A stretch of 42,530 bases of DNA from an uncultured Prevotellaceae bacterium. GTDB taxonomy: Bacteria; Bacteroidota; Bacteroidia; Bacteroidales; Bacteroidaceae. Every line of letters begins with the position of its first letter. Position 1 is the stretch's first letter. Shown in pieces: positions 23,455 to 32,099 of the stretch. The translations under genes and the position numbers were made by a program. A model generated the notes under the pieces. That model was given only the letters and a program-made list of their open reading frames with translations. It made no database searches and had not been told where the DNA came from. The stretch spans positions 1-42,530 of the forward strand of contig CAMZHV010000020.1 in assembly GCA_947307015.1 (NCBI GenBank). Reading direction: 5' to 3'.

Positions 23455-26400
23455 ATGAACTTTATCAAATTAATCAGCAACCTCTTCGGAACCAAGAGCG
23501 ACCGCGACATGAAGCAGATCCAGCCGCTTGTGAACGAGGTCATTAAGGTATACCCTGAGATCAACGCGCTGTCGAATGACGAACTTCGTGCGCGTACAAT
23601 ATTATTAAAAGAGAAGATTCGCGAGGCTGGAAAGCCTATTCGCGCACAGATTGATGAGCTGAAGGCCACCATCGAACAGACGCCCATCGAGAATCGCAAG
23701 CCCATCTTCGAGAAAATCGACAAGTTGGAGAAAGACCAGCTGGAGGTCTTTGAAAAGGTGTTGAACGAGATTCGTCCTGAAGCTTTTGCTATCGTCAAGA
23801 GCACCGCCGAGCGTTTCACCAACAACGAGGACGTCGTGGTCTCGGCCACCGACTTCGACCGCGAACTCGCTGCCCGTCATGACTTCGTGGACATCGACGG
23901 CGACAAGGCCATCTACCACAACCATTGGGTGGCTGGCGGCAATGAGACCGTGTGGAACATGATTCATTATGATGTACAGCTCTTCGGCGGAACAGTGTTG
24001 CATCAAGGCAAGATAGCTGAGATGGCGACAGGTGAAGGTAAGACCCTCGTGGCTACCCTCCCCGTGTTCCTCAACGCACTGACAGGCAACGGCGTACATG
24101 TGGTCACGGTCAACGACTACCTTGCCAAGCGTGACTCCGAATGGATGGGGCCGCTGTATATGTTCCACGGCCTCTCGGTCGACTGCATCGACAAGCACCA
24201 ACCCAATAGCGAGGCACGTCGTAAGGCTTATCAGGCAGACATCACCTTCGGCACAAACAACGAGTTCGGCTTCGACTACCTGCGTGACAACATGGCCACT
24301 TCGCCCGAAGACCTCGTGCAGCGCTCTCATAACTATGCCATCGTCGACGAGGTTGACTCCGTGTTGATCGACGATGCCCGTACGCCTTTGATTATCAGTG
24401 GTCCTGTGCCCAAGGGCGATGATCAGATGTATGAAGAATACCAACCGCTGGTCGAGAAGCTCGTAGGTGTGCAGCGTCAGTTGGCCACGCAGTATCTCGC
24501 TGAGGCCAAGAAGCTTATCGCCGAAGGTCAGGCCAATGAGGATAAGGACAAGACAGCAGCCGGTTTCCTCTCCCTTTTCCGCTCCTACAAGGCGCTGCCC
24601 AAGAACAAGCCGCTCATCAAGTATCTCTCCGAACCTGGCATCAAGAGCGGTATGCTCGCCACCGAGGAGATCTACATGGAGAACAACAACAAGCGTATGC
24701 CCGAAGCCGTTGAACCGCTGTTCTTCGTCATCGATGAGAAGCTCAACAGCGCAGACCTCACCGACAAGGGTAACGCATGGCTTGCTGGACAGGTCAACGA
24801 TGAGAATCTGTTCATCCTGCCTGACATCGCAGGTCAGCTCTCGGCTCTCGAGAACGAGAAGGGGCTCAGCGAAGAGGAACGCGTGCAGAAGAAGGATCAG
24901 CTCTACTCCGACTACGCCATCAAGAGCGAGCGCGTTCACACCATCCAGCAGCTACTGAAGGCTTATGCGATGTTTAACCTCAACGAGGAATACATCATTG
25001 TCGACGGTGAGATCAAGATTGTCGACGAGCAGACAGGTCGTGTCATGGAAGGTCGCCGCTGGAGCGATGGCCTCCATCAGGCAGTAGAGGCCAAGGAGCA
25101 CGTCAAGGTGCAAGATGCGACGCAGACTTTTGCCACCATCACGTTGCAGAACTACTTCCGTATGTACCACAAGCTGGCAGGTATGACGGGTACTGCCGTC
25201 ACTGAGGCTGGTGAGTTCTGGGACATCTACAAGCTTGATGTCGTCGAGATTCCCACCAATCGTCCTGTCATTCGCAATGATATGAACGACCGTGTCTACA
25301 AGACTCAGCGCGAGAAGTACAATGCTGTCATCGCCGAAGTCGCCAAGATGCGCGAGAGTGGACGCCCGACGCTTGTGGGTACGACATCCGTGGAAATCAG
25401 TGAGTTGCTTTCCCGTATGCTCTCGCTTCGCAAGATACCTCATCAGGTGTTGAATGCCAAGTTGCACCAGAAGGAGGCTGACATCGTGGCACTTGCCGGT
25501 CAGTCGACCAACGGTCTCGGTGCTGTCACCATCGCCACCAACATGGCAGGTCGTGGTACTGATATCAAGCTGTCGCCCGAGGTTCGCGAGGCAGGTGGTC
25601 TTGCCATCATCGGCACTGAGCGCCATGAGAGTCGTCGCGTCGACCGCCAGCTGCGCGGTCGTTCTGGTCGTCAGGGTGACCCGGGTAGCTCAGTCTTCTT
25701 CGTCTCGCTGGAGGATAAGCTCATGCGCCTGTTCGCCTCTGAACGTATCTCCAAGGTCATGGACCGTCTCGGCTTCGAGGATGGCGAAATGATTGAGCAT
25801 CCGATGATTAACAGCTCCATCGAGCGCGCACAAAAGAAGGTTGAGGAGAACCACTTTGGTGTTCGTAAACGTCTGCTCGAGTACGACGACGTGATGAACA
25901 AGCAGCGCACCGTGGTTTATGAGAAGCGTCGTCACGCCCTCATGGGTGAGCGCCTCGGCATGGACATCGCCGACATGCTCTACGACCGCGTCTGCACCAT
26001 CATCGAGAACAACGCCACCATCGAGCAGATGGCTCAGCAGTTCATCGAGATCTTCGCTATGGAGATACCCTTCACGTCAGACGACCTGCTCAATATGAAG
26101 CGTTCCGACCTCGAGGAAAAGGCTTATCAAGCCGTCCTTGCACGCTTCCAGCAGAAGACTGATCTCATTGCTTCTGAGGCATATAAGGTGTTCAAACCTA
26201 TCTACGACGGCCCCAACGGGCAGGAGTGGAAGGATCGTCCCGTTATGGTGCCTATCATCGACGGGCGTCGCGTCTATAACATCGGCGGCGTGTCCCTGAA
26301 GCAGACCTGCGACAGCGAGGGACGTGCTCTTGTCACGGCCTTTGAGAAAGCCATCATGCTCCACGTCATCGACGAGGCTTGGAAGGAGAACCTGCGTGAG

Positions 26401-26880
26401 CTCGACGAATTGAAGCATAGCGTGCAGAACGCCTCTTATGAGCAGAAAGACCCGCTCCTCATCTTCAAGTTAGAGAGTGTTCAGCTCTTCGACAAGATGG
26501 TCAACAAGATCAACAATCAGACCATCAGCATCCTGATGCGCGGTCAAGTGCCTGAGCAACAGGTGCAGGCGCCTGATGATGCTGCCCAGCGACGTGCCGA
26601 ATATGAGGCTCAGCGCCGTGCCCGTGCTGCTGCCGCTCAGCGTGCTCAGTACACGGCTGGTCGTGGCACTACGGCAGCTCCCCGCTACGACCGTCCTGAA
26701 TATGCTGGTGGTACCCCTGCTGATCTCAACGACCCAGCCCAGCAGGCAGCAGCAGCTCAGGATACTCGTGAGCGTCAGCCCCGCACGCCTTTCACCGCTG
26801 AGAAGGTGCCTGGTCGCAACGATCCATGTCCCTGCGGCAGCGGCAAGAAGTTCAAGAACTGCCACGGACGCAACCTGTAA
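23455..26880 (+). CDS. secA: Preprotein translocase ATPase SecA
   Basis: 1,141 residues, the long form usual in Bacteroidetes. Drives export of unfolded proteins through SecYEG by ATP hydrolysis. Walker A TGEGKT (192-197), Walker B DEVDS (298-302), preprotein-binding and helicase motif VI regions ([34 protein letters not shown]) are all present. The C terminus has an Ala/Arg/Gln-rich linker and a SEC-C zinc motif (Cys1125, Cys1127, Cys1136, His1137). Extra length is in an insertion after about residue 340. Translation starts at ATG 23455, only 8 bases after a REP-like hairpin that could limit ribosome access. Confidence 0.97.
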   Translation: MNFIKLISNLFGTKSDRDMKQIQPLVNEVIKVYPEINALSNDELRARTILLKEKIREAGKPIRAQIDELKATIEQTPIENRKPIFEKIDKLEKDQLEVFEKVLNEIRPEAFAIVKSTAERFTNNEDVVVSATDFDRELAARHDFVDIDGDKAIYHNHWVAGGNETVWNMIHYDVQLFGGTVLHQGKIAEMATGEGKTLVATLPVFLNALTGNGVHVVTVNDYLAKRDSEWMGPLYMFHGLSVDCIDKHQPNSEARRKAYQADITFGTNNEFGFDYLRDNMATSPEDLVQRSHNYAIVDEVDSVLIDDARTPLIISGPVPKGDDQMYEEYQPLVEKLVGVQRQLATQYLAEAKKLIAEGQANEDKDKTAAGFLSLFRSYKALPKNKPLIKYLSEPGIKSGMLATEEIYMENNNKRMPEAVEPLFFVIDEKLNSADLTDKGNAWLAGQVNDENLFILPDIAGQLSALENEKGLSEEERVQKKDQLYSDYAIKSERVHTIQQLLKAYAMFNLNEEYIIVDGEIKIVDEQTGRVMEGRRWSDGLHQAVEAKEHVKVQDATQTFATITLQNYFRMYHKLAGMTGTAVTEAGEFWDIYKLDVVEIPTNRPVIRNDMNDRVYKTQREKYNAVIAEVAKMRESGRPTLVGTTSVEISELLSRMLSLRKIPHQVLNAKLHQKEADIVALAGQSTNGLGAVTIATNMAGRGTDIKLSPEVREAGGLAIIGTERHESRRVDRQLRGRSGRQGDPGSSVFFVSLEDKLMRLFASERISKVMDRLGFEDGEMIEHPMINSSIERAQKKVEENHFGVRKRLLEYDDVMNKQRTVVYEKRRHALMGERLGMDIADMLYDRVCTIIENNATIEQMAQQFIEIFAMEIPFTSDDLLNMKRSDLEEKAYQAVLARFQQKTDLIASEAYKVFKPIYDGPNGQEWKDRPVMVPIIDGRRVYNIGGVSLKQTCDSEGRALVTAFEKAIMLHVIDEAWKENLRELDELKHSVQNASYEQKDPLLIFKLESVQLFDKMVNKINNQTISILMRGQVPEQQVQAPDDAAQRRAEYEAQRRARAAAAQRAQYTAGRGTTAAPRYDRPEYAGGTPADLNDPAQQAAAAQDTRERQPRTPFTAEKVPGRNDPCPCGSGKKFKNCHGRNL

Positions 26881-26897
26881 ACGTGAACTGTAATCGA

Positions 26898-26940
26898 AAC
26901 AAAATGGTGCTCCTCTCGAACGGATGAGCACCATTTTGTT
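26898..26940. terminator. Bidirectional terminator between secA and the radical SAM gene
   Basis: AACAAAATGGTGCTC (26898-26912) and GAGCACCATTTTGTT (26926-26940) form a perfect 15-bp stem with a 13-base loop; A and T runs flank both sides. It overlaps the stop codon of the convergent radical SAM gene by two bases. Confidence 0.85.
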
Positions 26941-28006
26941 ATTTCTCGCTTTCTTCCAGTCGCTTGACGTGGCAAAGAATGTTGTGGCCTTCGTCATCGC
27001 GCAGGTGCATACCATTGCCTCGGCAGTAGCGCCAGTGGCGGCAGTCGGCACACTCGCCTGTGCGGCGCCATTCGAAGGTGCGATGAGGTTGGTAGCGATG
27101 CTCCCACACCTCCATGAAGTCATCCTGATAGATATTGCCCTGATTGTAGTCGGAGCGTATGCTGGCGCAGGCGGCGATGGCTCCGTCCGCCATCACGCTG
27201 CCCACGGTGATGCCCGCCTGGCAGTGGAAGAAATGGTCGCGCACGTCGCCTTCGTACGCTCCGAGATAGCCCTCGCAGCCGTAGCTGACGTGTATCTTGC
27301 CTTCCTTGCGCGTCTGCTTGATGAACTCAAACACGCCGCGGAACTCCTCGGCGGTGAGGCGCATCTCGGGGTCGTTCTTGGCACGTCCCACGGGGAAGAT
27401 GGTGTAGATGCGCCAGTCGTGTACACCTTTCTCAATGAGGAAGTCGCGGATGTTAGGCAGCTCATGATAGTTGCGGCGGTTGGCGCATGTCACGCAGTCG
27501 AAGATGATGTTGGAGTTCACGAGGAGGTCAATGGCCTGCGATGCGGCCTTGAACGACTTCAAGTGTCCGCGCAGCCAGTTGTGGTTCTCTTCGAGACCGT
27601 CGAGGCTCAGGGCGAGGGTGTGCATACCTGCCTTGCGAAGTGAGGCGAAGCGCTCAGGTGTCAAGGCTAAGCCGTTGGTTACCAATCCCCATGGGAATCC
27701 TCTGCGATAGATTTCGCTGCACACTTCTTCGAGGTCGTCGCGTACGAGAGGTTCGCCGCCTGTGACGATGACAAAGACCTTGTGCGGGTCGCATTTCTTC
27801 TCCACGCTGTCCAGCACGCGCAGGAAATCCTCGGCAGGCATGTCCCCAACACCGGCAATCTTCTTGCAGTCGCTGCCACAATGACGGCAATGGACATTGC
27901 AGCGGAGCGTACATTCCCAGAACAGCTGCCTGAGCGGATGCTCGCGTTCGACAGCGCGGTAGAGTTGATGGGCCACTTCAAGCCCTATGCGTTTGCGGAG
28001 ATTCAT
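26939..28006 (-). CDS. Radical SAM/SPASM enzyme of the rSAM/lipoprotein system
   Basis: 355 residues. The radical SAM cluster motif is CNVHCRHC (Cys36, Cys40, Cys43), preceded by WECTLR; the GGEPL motif follows at about residue 102. The C-terminal SPASM-type region has several cysteines (CQAGI, CASIRSDYNQG, CADCRHWRYCRGNG, LCHV) for auxiliary Fe-S clusters. The sequence matches what I know of the TIGR04133 group, maturases encoded beside small lipoproteins (TIGR04134), whose product is unknown. The ATG lies one base after the stop of the nearest of three small lipoprotein genes, so all four are cotranscribed from the promoter at 28562-28593. Likely modifies those peptides in the cytoplasm before export; this is inference. 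Confidence 0.88.
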   Translation of the reverse strand: MNLRKRIGLEVAHQLYRAVEREHPLRQLFWECTLRCNVHCRHCGSDCKKIAGVGDMPAEDFLRVLDSVEKKCDPHKVFVIVTGGEPLVRDDLEEVCSEIYRRGFPWGLVTNGLALTPERFASLRKAGMHTLALSLDGLEENHNWLRGHLKSFKAASQAIDLLVNSNIIFDCVTCANRRNYHELPNIRDFLIEKGVHDWRIYTIFPVGRAKNDPEMRLTAEEFRGVFEFIKQTRKEGKIHVSYGCEGYLGAYEGDVRDHFFHCQAGITVGSVMADGAIAACASIRSDYNQGNIYQDDFMEVWEHRYQPHRTFEWRRTGECADCRHWRYCRGNGMHLRDDEGHNILCHVKRLEESEK

Positions 28007-28007
28007 G

Positions 28008-28163
28008 CTATTCGTTGGCTATGGAATCGTTGTATTCCTCGATAGGACAGCCGTAGAGATCCTCGACATCTTCGGGTTGCTCAGGGTTGCCGCAACTGCA
28101 AACAGCACCGAAGCCGAGTGCTGCAAGCACGCTGGAAAGGGCGCGATAGTATAGCTTTTTCAT
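28008..28163 (-). CDS. Small lipoprotein C of the rSAM cassette (51 aa)
   Basis: 51 residues. N terminus MKKLYYRALSSVLAALGFGA, then VCSC giving a lipobox with the second Cys as acceptor, then EDLYGCPIEEYNDSIANE. It shares LAALGF, the lipobox Cys and ED-LYG-x-P...YNDSI with the next gene upstream. The start ATG overlaps the stop of lipoprotein B by 4 bases (ATGA); the stop TAG is one base before the radical SAM ATG. Likely a substrate of that enzyme. Too short for routine gene calling. Confidence 0.8.
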   Translation of the reverse strand: MKKLYYRALSSVLAALGFGAVCSCGNPEQPEDVEDLYGCPIEEYNDSIANE

Positions 28164-28297
28164 TGCTGGGGTATGGAATCGTTGTAATCAATGACTGGGC
28201 TTCCGTACAAATCCTCGGGCTCGTAGCAACTATAGACAGCCGTGAAGCCAAGCGCAGCTAAAAGCGCTGCCAGTATGCGTATGCTTACTTTCCTCAT
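28160..28297 (-). CDS. Small lipoprotein B of the rSAM cassette (45 aa)
   Basis: 45 residues: MRKVSIRILAALLAALGFTA, VYSC lipobox, then YEPEDLYGSPVIDYNDSIPQ. After lipidation and cleavage the mature peptide would be only about 20 residues, built around LYGSP. Both ends overlap neighbours by 4 bases (ATGA), so it is translationally coupled to lipoproteins A and C. Its near-identity of layout to lipoprotein C suggests tandem duplication followed by divergence. Confidence 0.8.
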   Translation of the reverse strand: MRKVSIRILAALLAALGFTAVYSCYEPEDLYGSPVIDYNDSIPQQ

Positions 28298-28533
28298 TGC
28301 TGTTCTTGTTGTTCAGGGAGCGAGTCCTTGTCTTGCTGTTGTATCTCATCGGGAGACATATAGGCACGCGTCTTTGTGCCGTAGAGCGCACGCTCTCTGG
28401 TGTCAACGGGTATGGAGTCATCCACCGGAGGACCATAGAGCGCAGGCGGCCCGTAGTGGTGGCAGCAAGATGAGAATCCGAGGGCTGCGAGGAGGCCTGC
28501 AAAGAATTTTTGTGATAGCAGATTGACGCTCAT
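28294..28533 (-). CDS. Small lipoprotein A of the rSAM cassette (79 aa)
   Basis: 79 residues, first gene of the cassette, 29 bases downstream of a strong promoter. MSVNLLSQKFFAGLLAALGF, then a SSC lipobox, then two LYG motifs: PALYGPPVDDSIP and RALYGTKTRAY, and an acidic/Gln-rich tail. The leader closely follows the N-terminal pattern of the radical-SAM-associated lipoproteins (TIGR04134), but the beta-sandwich domain usually found in that family is absent. The stop overlaps the start of lipoprotein B (ATGA). Role unknown; proposed to be a modified lipopeptide. Confidence 0.82.
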   Translation of the reverse strand: MSVNLLSQKFFAGLLAALGFSSCCHHYGPPALYGPPVDDSIPVDTRERALYGTKTRAYMSPDEIQQQDKDSLPEQQEQQ

Positions 28534-28561
28534 GATGTACGTTTTTGGGCTTTTCTTTGTG

Positions 28562-28593
28562 CAAAAGTAGGTTTTTCGGGCGTACGCACCAAA
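28562..28593 (-). promoter_or_regulatory. Promoter of the rSAM/lipoprotein operon
   Basis: On the minus strand TTTG (28590-28593), a 20-base spacer, then TACTTTTG (28562-28569), an excellent Bacteroidetes promoter, 29 bases before the ATG of lipoprotein A. Confidence 0.75.
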
Positions 28594-28640
28594 CTTTTTA
28601 GAAAGTTTATTGTTATGATTGCAACTTTTCACACGAATTA

Positions 28641-28672
28641 TTCGTCTAATGCATAAAGAAAGCGTACCTTTG
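28641..28672 (+). promoter_or_regulatory. Promoter of the MacB-type ABC operon
   Basis: TTCG at 28641-28644, 20 bases, then TACCTTTG at 28665-28672. The ATG at 28682 is 9 bases beyond, so the mRNA would be nearly leaderless. Divergent from the rSAM promoter, with under 50 bases between the two elements. Confidence 0.65.
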
Positions 28673-28681
28673 CAACCAATT

Positions 28682-29344
28682 ATGATACAACTGAAGGGCA
28701 TACACAAGACTTATTTCGGTGCACAGCCGCTGCATGTGCTCAAAGGCATCGATCTCAACATTGCCGAGGGCGAGCTGGTGAGCATCATGGGGGCCTCGGG
28801 TTCGGGTAAGAGCACCTTATTAAATATATTGGGCATCCTCGACGATTACGACGAGGGCGAGTACCACCTGGCCGGCACGCTGATCAAGAACCTCTCCGAG
28901 ACGCGTGCTGCCGACTACCGCAACCGCCTGATCGGCTTCATCTTCCAGTCGTTCAACCTCATCGGTTTCAAGACGGCCGTGGAGAACGTGGAGCTGCCGC
29001 TATTCTATCAGGGCGTGGGTCGCAGGAAGCGTCATCAGATGGCCATGGAGGAACTGGAGAAGATGGGGCTCACCGACTGGGCGTCGCACTATCCTAACGA
29101 AATGTCAGGCGGTCAGCGTCAGCGTGTTGCTATAGCGCGTGCCTTGGCCACACGTCCCAAGATCATCCTCGCCGACGAGCCCACGGGTGCTCTGGATTCG
29201 AAGACGGGTGTCGAGGTGATGCAACTGCTACAGAAGCTGAATCGCGAGGAGAAAATTACGATGATCATCGTCACGCACGACCCCGGCGTGGCCTCAAAAA
29301 CTAACCGCATAATCCGCATCAAGGACGGAGTAATTGAGGAATGA
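28682..29344 (+). CDS. ABC transporter ATP-binding protein, MacB/LolD type
   Basis: 220 residues from ATG 28682; the longer frame from TTG 28619 runs through the promoter and is rejected. Walker A GASGSGKST (37-45), Q-loop Gln89, signature MSGGQ (141-145), Walker B ILADE (162-166), switch His199. It is the ATPase of a type VII (MacB-like, mechanotransmission) exporter. Its stop overlaps the start of the first permease by 4 bases, and two permeases plus an adaptor follow, so the set is a complete inner-membrane part of a tripartite system. Confidence 0.92.
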   Translation: MIQLKGIHKTYFGAQPLHVLKGIDLNIAEGELVSIMGASGSGKSTLLNILGILDDYDEGEYHLAGTLIKNLSETRAADYRNRLIGFIFQSFNLIGFKTAVENVELPLFYQGVGRRKRHQMAMEELEKMGLTDWASHYPNEMSGGQRQRVAIARALATRPKIILADEPTGALDSKTGVEVMQLLQKLNREEKITMIIVTHDPGVASKTNRIIRIKDGVIEE

Positions 29345-30600
29345 TAGAGCTATTATCTGAAATCTGGCAGACAACACGTCGCAATAAACTGCGCACATCG
29401 CTCACGGGTTTTGCCGTGGCGTGGGGCATCTTTATGCTCATCGTGCTGCTGGGTGCCGGCAATGGCTTGCTCAACGCTTCAAACGAGAACAACGACCGCT
29501 ACGTGGACAACTCCATGATGATATTCGGAGGTCAGACCTCCAAGGCTTACGACGGATTGAAAGAGGGACGCGAGATAGAACTCGACGAGAATGACCTGCA
29601 AATCACGCAGAGCCGCTTCACGCAGAACATTGACAAGGCAGGTGCCATCCTCAACGAAGGAGGCGCCACCATCACCTATGGAGAGAACTACGTTAGCAGC
29701 AGCTTGAGAGGCGTTTATCCTATGTTTGCGGAGGTCAACAAGACGAAGATCTCCACAGGGCGTTTCATCAACGACATCGACATCCGCGACCAGCGCCGTG
29801 TGCTCGTCATCCCTGAGAATCAGGCACGTGAGCTCATCCCCAACAACCCGCGTGCCCTTTTGGGCAAGACCGTGAGGGTGGGGGATATGGCTTTCACCGT
29901 TGTGGGCATCGAGCAGGAGGACAAGAGCCGCATGAGTTCGGATGTCAGTGTGCCGTTCACGACGCTGAAGACGATCTACAACAAAGGCAACCATGTTGGG
30001 CGTATCGTGTTTTCGTTCAACGGATTGGAGAGCGAGGCAGACAACGAAGCCTTCGAAAAGCGCTATCGTGCCACCATCAACCGTCAGCATCGCGCTGCCC
30101 CCGACGACGAGGAATCCATCTGGATATGGAACCGCTTCACGCAGGCTCTTCAGATGGCCAAAGGCACAAACATCATACAGACGGCGCTGTGGATCATCGG
30201 CTTGTTCACGCTGCTGAGCGGCATTGTCGGCGTATCGAATATCATGTTGATTACGGTACGCGAGCGCACGCGTGAGTTCGGCATTCGCAAAGCCATAGGC
30301 GCCTCGCCTGCCAACATCCTGAAAATCATTATCACGGAGAGCATCATTATCACGGGTTTCTTCGGCTACATTGGCATGATCCTTGGCATCCTTGCCAATC
30401 TCTATATGGATGCGACGCTCGGTTCCAAACCCATCGAGACAGGCTTGTTTACGACCACCGTCTTCGTCAATCCTACCGTAGGTCTCGGCACTTGCATCGC
30501 TGTCACCATTGTCCTCATCATAGCCGGCACCATTGCAGGTCTCATGCCTGCATTGAAAGCCGCAAGAATACGTCCCATCGTAGCACTTATGGCAGAATGA
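29341..30600 (+). CDS. FtsX-like ABC permease, MacB family, subunit 1
   Basis: 419 residues with the MacB layout: one N-terminal membrane helix (about 20-42, LTGFAVAWGIFMLIVLLGAG), a periplasmic domain of about 230 residues (MacB_PCD), then three C-terminal helices in an FtsX domain (IIGLFTLLSGIVGVSNIMLI, EFGIRKAIGASPANILKII, and the last before LMPALKAARI). In the cell it would pair with the second permease to form a heterodimer driven by the ATPase. Start and stop overlap neighbours by 4 bases (ATGA). Confidence 0.9.
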   Translation: MIELLSEIWQTTRRNKLRTSLTGFAVAWGIFMLIVLLGAGNGLLNASNENNDRYVDNSMMIFGGQTSKAYDGLKEGREIELDENDLQITQSRFTQNIDKAGAILNEGGATITYGENYVSSSLRGVYPMFAEVNKTKISTGRFINDIDIRDQRRVLVIPENQARELIPNNPRALLGKTVRVGDMAFTVVGIEQEDKSRMSSDVSVPFTTLKTIYNKGNHVGRIVFSFNGLESEADNEAFEKRYRATINRQHRAAPDDEESIWIWNRFTQALQMAKGTNIIQTALWIIGLFTLLSGIVGVSNIMLITVRERTREFGIRKAIGASPANILKIIITESIIITGFFGYIGMILGILANLYMDATLGSKPIETGLFTTTVFVNPTVGLGTCIAVTIVLIIAGTIAGLMPALKAARIRPIVALMAE

Positions 30601-31841
30601 AAGTTGATATAGATTCCTTCCACGAACTGTTGCAGACCCTCATGCGCAACAAGACACGCTCCTTCCTCACGGGATTCGGCGTGTTCTGGGGCGTGTTTAT
30701 GCTCATCGGGCTTATCGGCGGCGGCGATGGTATGAAGGAGATGCTGAACAGCAATTTTGAAGGCTTTGCCACCAACTCCGCTATCATTTTCGGGCAACCC
30801 ACGACGAAGCCTTTCCACGGATTCCGCAAGGGGCGTATTTGGTCGCTCACAGCAGGCGACATTGAACGCCTCCGCCAGCAGGTGCCGCAACTCGATGTGA
30901 TCTCACCGATGGTGTCGAAATGGGGTGTGCAAGCCGTCAATGGCGACCATAAATTCAATTGCAGCATCAAAGGCCTTTTGCCTGATTATGCGAAGGTTGA
31001 CGCTCCAAAGATTTACTACGGACGCTTCATCAACGAAATGGATATAGCTCAGCAGCGCAAGGTGTGTGTGTTGGGCAAAAAGGTCTATAAGACGCTCTTC
31101 CCCGGCGGTGGCGACCCCTGCGGACAGCTTGTTCGACTTGATTCGGCCTACTATTCGGTCATCGGCGTGGATTATGCCGGTGGCAACATGAATATCAACG
31201 GTTCGGCAGAGGAGGGCGTATGTGTGCCGCTCTCGCTGATGCAGCGCGCTTTCAATATGGGCGATCACATCGACCTCATCGCTGTCACAGGGCGTCGTGG
31301 TATCACCATGAGTGACATCACATCACAGATTCGTGAAGTCATAGCCCGTGCCCATGACATTGATCCCACCGACGAGAAAGCGGTGACGGTATTCAATACC
31401 GAGGTGCTTTTCGGACTCTTGGATAATCTTTATCATGGCGTTGACCTGCTGATATGGCTCGTGGGAATCGGCACATTGCTAGCAGGTGCCATCGGTGTCT
31501 CTAACATCATGATGGTCACCGTTAAGGAACGCACCACTGAGATTGGTATTCGCCGTGCCATCGGTGCTACCCCGCGTACTATCCTCACGCAGATCATCTC
31601 CGAAAGCATCCTACTCACGTCTGTAGCGGGCATGAGTGGCATACTTTTTGCCGTGCTCATCCTTCAGATGATGGAGTTGGGATTCACCGAGGATGGTATC
31701 GTGACAGCACATTTCCAGGTGGATTTCTGGATAGCCATCGGAGCTGCTGCCCTCCTCGCTGCTCTTGGAGTTCTCGCAGGCCTTGCGCCCGCAGCACGCG
31801 CCATGAGCATCAAACCCGTCGATGCCATGCGCGAAGATTAA
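30597..31841 (+). CDS. FtsX-like ABC permease, MacB family, subunit 2
   Basis: 414 residues from the ATG at 30597, which overlaps the previous stop (ATGA); an upstream extension of the frame to 30492 lies inside the previous gene. Same layout as subunit 1: N-terminal helix (TGFGVFWGVFMLIGLIGGGD), periplasmic MacB domain, FtsX domain (VSNIMMVTVKERTTEIGIRR) and last helix before PAARAMSIKP. The two permeases are diverged paralogues. A 258-base repeat-filled gap separates it from the adaptor gene. Confidence 0.9.
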   Translation: MKVDIDSFHELLQTLMRNKTRSFLTGFGVFWGVFMLIGLIGGGDGMKEMLNSNFEGFATNSAIIFGQPTTKPFHGFRKGRIWSLTAGDIERLRQQVPQLDVISPMVSKWGVQAVNGDHKFNCSIKGLLPDYAKVDAPKIYYGRFINEMDIAQQRKVCVLGKKVYKTLFPGGGDPCGQLVRLDSAYYSVIGVDYAGGNMNINGSAEEGVCVPLSLMQRAFNMGDHIDLIAVTGRRGITMSDITSQIREVIARAHDIDPTDEKAVTVFNTEVLFGLLDNLYHGVDLLIWLVGIGTLLAGAIGVSNIMMVTVKERTTEIGIRRAIGATPRTILTQIISESILLTSVAGMSGILFAVLILQMMELGFTEDGIVTAHFQVDFWIAIGAAALLAALGVLAGLAPAARAMSIKPVDAMRED

Positions 31842-31857
31842 AATTTTGAATGAATAT

Positions 31858-32068
31858 GGAAGTTAAAGAAGTTAAAGGAAGTTATGTCGCTTCGCGACGG
31901 AAGTTATGTGGTCTTCGACCACAGATGATAGTAATGCTGGCTGGTTTTATGCCATGCTCACAGGTGTTGTCTTTAACTTCCGTGGACGCAGGCCACATCG
32001 CTCGACCTTTGGTCGCTTCATACTTGAAGAACTTCCTCTAACTTCTGCGCCACAGGCGCATAACTTCC
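31858..32068. repeat. Repeat block with tri-loop mini-hairpins and GAAGTTA motifs
   Basis: The 258-base gap between permease 2 and the adaptor has no real gene. It holds GAAGTTA-type repeats on the left (31858-31908) and their inverse (TAACTTC) on the right (31974-32068), interspersed with perfect hairpins: GTCGC-TTC-GCGAC (31886-31898), GTGGTC-TTC-GACCAC (31908-31922), CGACC-TTT-GGTCG (32003-32015), TGCGCC-ACA-GGCGCA (32046-32060), plus a weaker GTGG/CCAC pair (31982-31996). Each hairpin differs in sequence but has a 3-base loop. Confidence 0.75.
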
Positions 32069-32099
32069 CTAAAAAAGGAAAAAAGAAAATATCATAACA

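Noticed and set aside
28230..28526. Overlapping frames on both strands across the small lipoprotein genes (for example plus strand 28242-28526)
   Set aside because: The minus-strand set has shared lipobox and LYGxP motifs, precise ATGA overlaps and a consensus promoter; the others show none of these.
28619..28681. N-terminal extension of the ABC ATPase from TTG 28619
   Set aside because: It contains the promoter, and family members start at the equivalent of MIQLKGI.
31850..32041. 63-codon frame (and an overlapping one at 31906-32097) between the permease and the adaptor
   Set aside because: Made of the hairpin/GAAGTTA repeat; no promoter or domain, so better explained as repeat DNA.
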